Source of the DNA: Streptomyces sp. NRRL WC-3549
Lineage (GTDB): Bacteria > Actinomycetota > Actinomycetes > Streptomycetales > Streptomycetaceae
Assembly: GCF_000721935.1 (NCBI RefSeq)
Contig: NZ_KL585437.1
Coordinates: 39,600-46,526, forward strand
Direction of reading: 5' to 3'
Length of the DNA stretch: 6,927 nt
The translations under genes were made by a program, and so were the position numbers. Numbering within the stretch: the first letter of the stretch is position 1; each line of letters starts with the position of its first letter. Of this stretch, positions 6,103 to 6,927 are shown in pieces. The notes below the pieces were generated by a model, which saw only the letters and a list, made by a program, of their open reading frames with translations, made no database searches and had not been told where the DNA came from.

Positions 6103-6497
6103 CGCTTCCCTCCCCGGTAGGCCTCGACCTCGACCTCGACGACCAGGCTCGGGTCCACGAGACCGGAGACGATGATCATCGACGCGGCGGGGCGTACGTC
6201 GTCGAACAGTTCCTTGTGGGCGCGGCCCACCTCGTCCACGTCCCGGGCGTGCGTGACGTACATCCGGGTGCGGACGACGTCCTCGCGGCCCAGGCCCGCC
6301 TGCTCCAGCGCCTCGAAGGCGGCCTCGAAGGAGGCGACGGCCTGCTCGTACGGGCCGCCCGCGGCGATCCGGCCGCCGGCCACCGAGGTGCACCCGGAGA
6401 CGAGGACGAGCCCGCCCGGCAGTTCGACCGCACGGGAGTGGCCGAAGGCCTCCTCCCACGGGCCGCCCGAGGAGAAGCGGCGTACGGAGTCCGTCAT
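6099..6497 (-). CDS. Rid/YjgF family protein lacking the RidA catalytic arginine
   Basis: A 132-residue protein of the YjgF/YER057c/UK114 fold. The features are LVLVSGCTS (30-38), [36 protein letters not shown] (47-82, in pieces) and the C-terminal strand [11 protein letters not shown] (118-128). Archetypal RidA has a PARS motif whose Arg (R105 in E. coli numbering) binds the 2-imino acid carboxylate. Here the matching positions read PAAS (103-106), with Ala in place of Arg, so 2-aminoacrylate deaminase activity is doubtful and another ligand is likely. It overlaps priA upstream (ATGA at 6494-6497) and hisF downstream (ATGA at 6099-6102), so it is embedded in the his operon and presumably made in step with both. 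A role in clearing or stabilising a reactive his/trp intermediate is inference only. Confidence 0.93.
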   Translation of the reverse strand: MTDSVRRFSSGGPWEEAFGHSRAVELPGGLVLVSGCTSVAGGRIAAGGPYEQAVASFEAAFEALEQAGLGREDVVRTRMYVTHARDVDEVGRAHKELFDDVRPAASMIIVSGLVDPSLVVEVEVEAYRGGKR

Positions 6498-6927
6498 CCG
6501 GAGACCGCCTTGAGGGCCTCCTCCAGGGTGAACGCCTTGGCGTACAGGGCCTTGCCGACGATCGCGCCCTCGACGCCCTCGGGCACGAGCGAGGAGATGG
6601 CCCGCAGGTCGTCGAGCGAGGAGACGCCGCCGGAGGCGACGACCGGCTTGTCGGTGGCGGCGCAGACGTTCTTCAGGAGCTCCAGGTTGGGGCCCTGGAG
6701 CGTGCCGTCCTTGGCGATGTCGGTGACGACGTAGCGGGCGCAGCCCTCGGAGTCGAGACGGGCGAGCGTCTCGTAGAGGTCGCCGCCGTCGCGGGTCCAG
6801 CCGCGGCCGCGCAGCGTGGTGCCCCGGACGTCGAGGCCGACGGCGATCTGGTCGCCGTGCTCCGCGATGACCTTGGCGACCCACTCCGGGGTCTCCAGGG
6901 CGGCGGTGCCGAGGTTGACGCGGCGGG
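6494..6927 (-). CDS. priA: Bifunctional HisA/TrpF isomerase PriA, C-terminal part
   Basis: The last 143 residues are present; the N-terminal part is cut by the right edge. PriA is the actinobacterial barrel that performs both the ProFAR isomerase (HisA) and the PRA isomerase (TrpF) reactions. The fragment begins [15 protein letters not shown] and contains [20 protein letters not shown]. The Arg and Trp of RGWTRDGG match R143 and W145 of M. tuberculosis PriA, residues linked to its dual substrate handling. [14 protein letters not shown] carries the catalytic Asp equivalent to D175. [11 protein letters not shown] and GAIVGKALY bind the second phosphate. The stop overlaps the Rid-family start as ATGA. 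It serves both the histidine enzymes beside it and TrpE/TrpC in the same window. Confidence 0.95.
   Translation of the reverse strand, partial: RRVNLGTAALETPEWVAKVIAEHGDQIAVGLDVRGTTLRGRGWTRDGGDLYETLARLDSEGCARYVVTDIAKDGTLQGPNLELLKNVCAATDKPVVASGGVSSLDDLRAISSLVPEGVEGAIVGKALYAKAFTLEEALKAVSG

Noticed and set aside
6498..6884. Upstream extension of the Rid-family frame
   Set aside because: It runs through priA in another frame and is Arg-rich nonsense; the ATG at 6495-6497 with an ATGA overlap is the natural start.
1..6927. Mobile elements, CRISPR, tRNA/rRNA, toxin-antitoxin or defence genes
   Set aside because: No transposase, integrase, spaced repeats, cloverleaf or defence motifs were seen; the strands are filled by conserved his/trp genes and their usual neighbours.

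Overview
The window is chromosomal DNA of a very high-GC actinomycete, almost certainly Streptomyces or a close relative. The evidence is strong G/C bias at third codon positions, frequent GTG starts, and a mixture of tryptophan and histidine genes in the order known from Streptomyces coelicolor. It also has a PriA-type HisA, an HGxxPAAW protein and a TIGR02234 protein, which are actinobacterial hallmarks. Family assignments rest on motifs and remembered family sequences; no search was run.

Layout from the right edge, mostly on the minus strand. The end of priA (bifunctional HisA/TrpF), a Rid/YjgF-family gene and hisF form a tightly packed histidine block in which both junctions are 4-base ATGA overlaps. 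hisF converges on a plus-strand gene for a TIGR03085 (DinB/maleylpyruvate-isomerase-like) protein, and a 17-bp GC-rich hairpin lies between them. That gene diverges from hisI across an 84-bp gap in which both start codons have a -10-like hexamer 6-7 nt upstream and no convincing Shine-Dalgarno, suggesting leaderless transcripts.

hisI begins the second minus-strand run: hisI, trpE (11-bp gap), a four-helix TIGR02234 membrane protein (1-base stop/start overlap), an 83-residue HGxxPAAW membrane protein (94-bp gap), a terminator-like hairpin, a DUF2752 membrane protein, trpC, and probably the start of trpM cut by the left edge.

Functionally, TrpE makes anthranilate, PriA does the TrpF step (and the HisA step), and TrpC makes indole-3-glycerol phosphate. 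PriA, HisF and HisI are histidine enzymes, with HisI acting before PriA and HisF after it. trpG, trpD, trpB, trpA and hisH are not in the window. Three small membrane proteins of unknown function sit among the trp genes, and the Rid-like protein lacks the Arg of archetypal RidA; these are the least explained parts. I see no mobile element, CRISPR array, tRNA or rRNA, and no evidence of an exotic new system.
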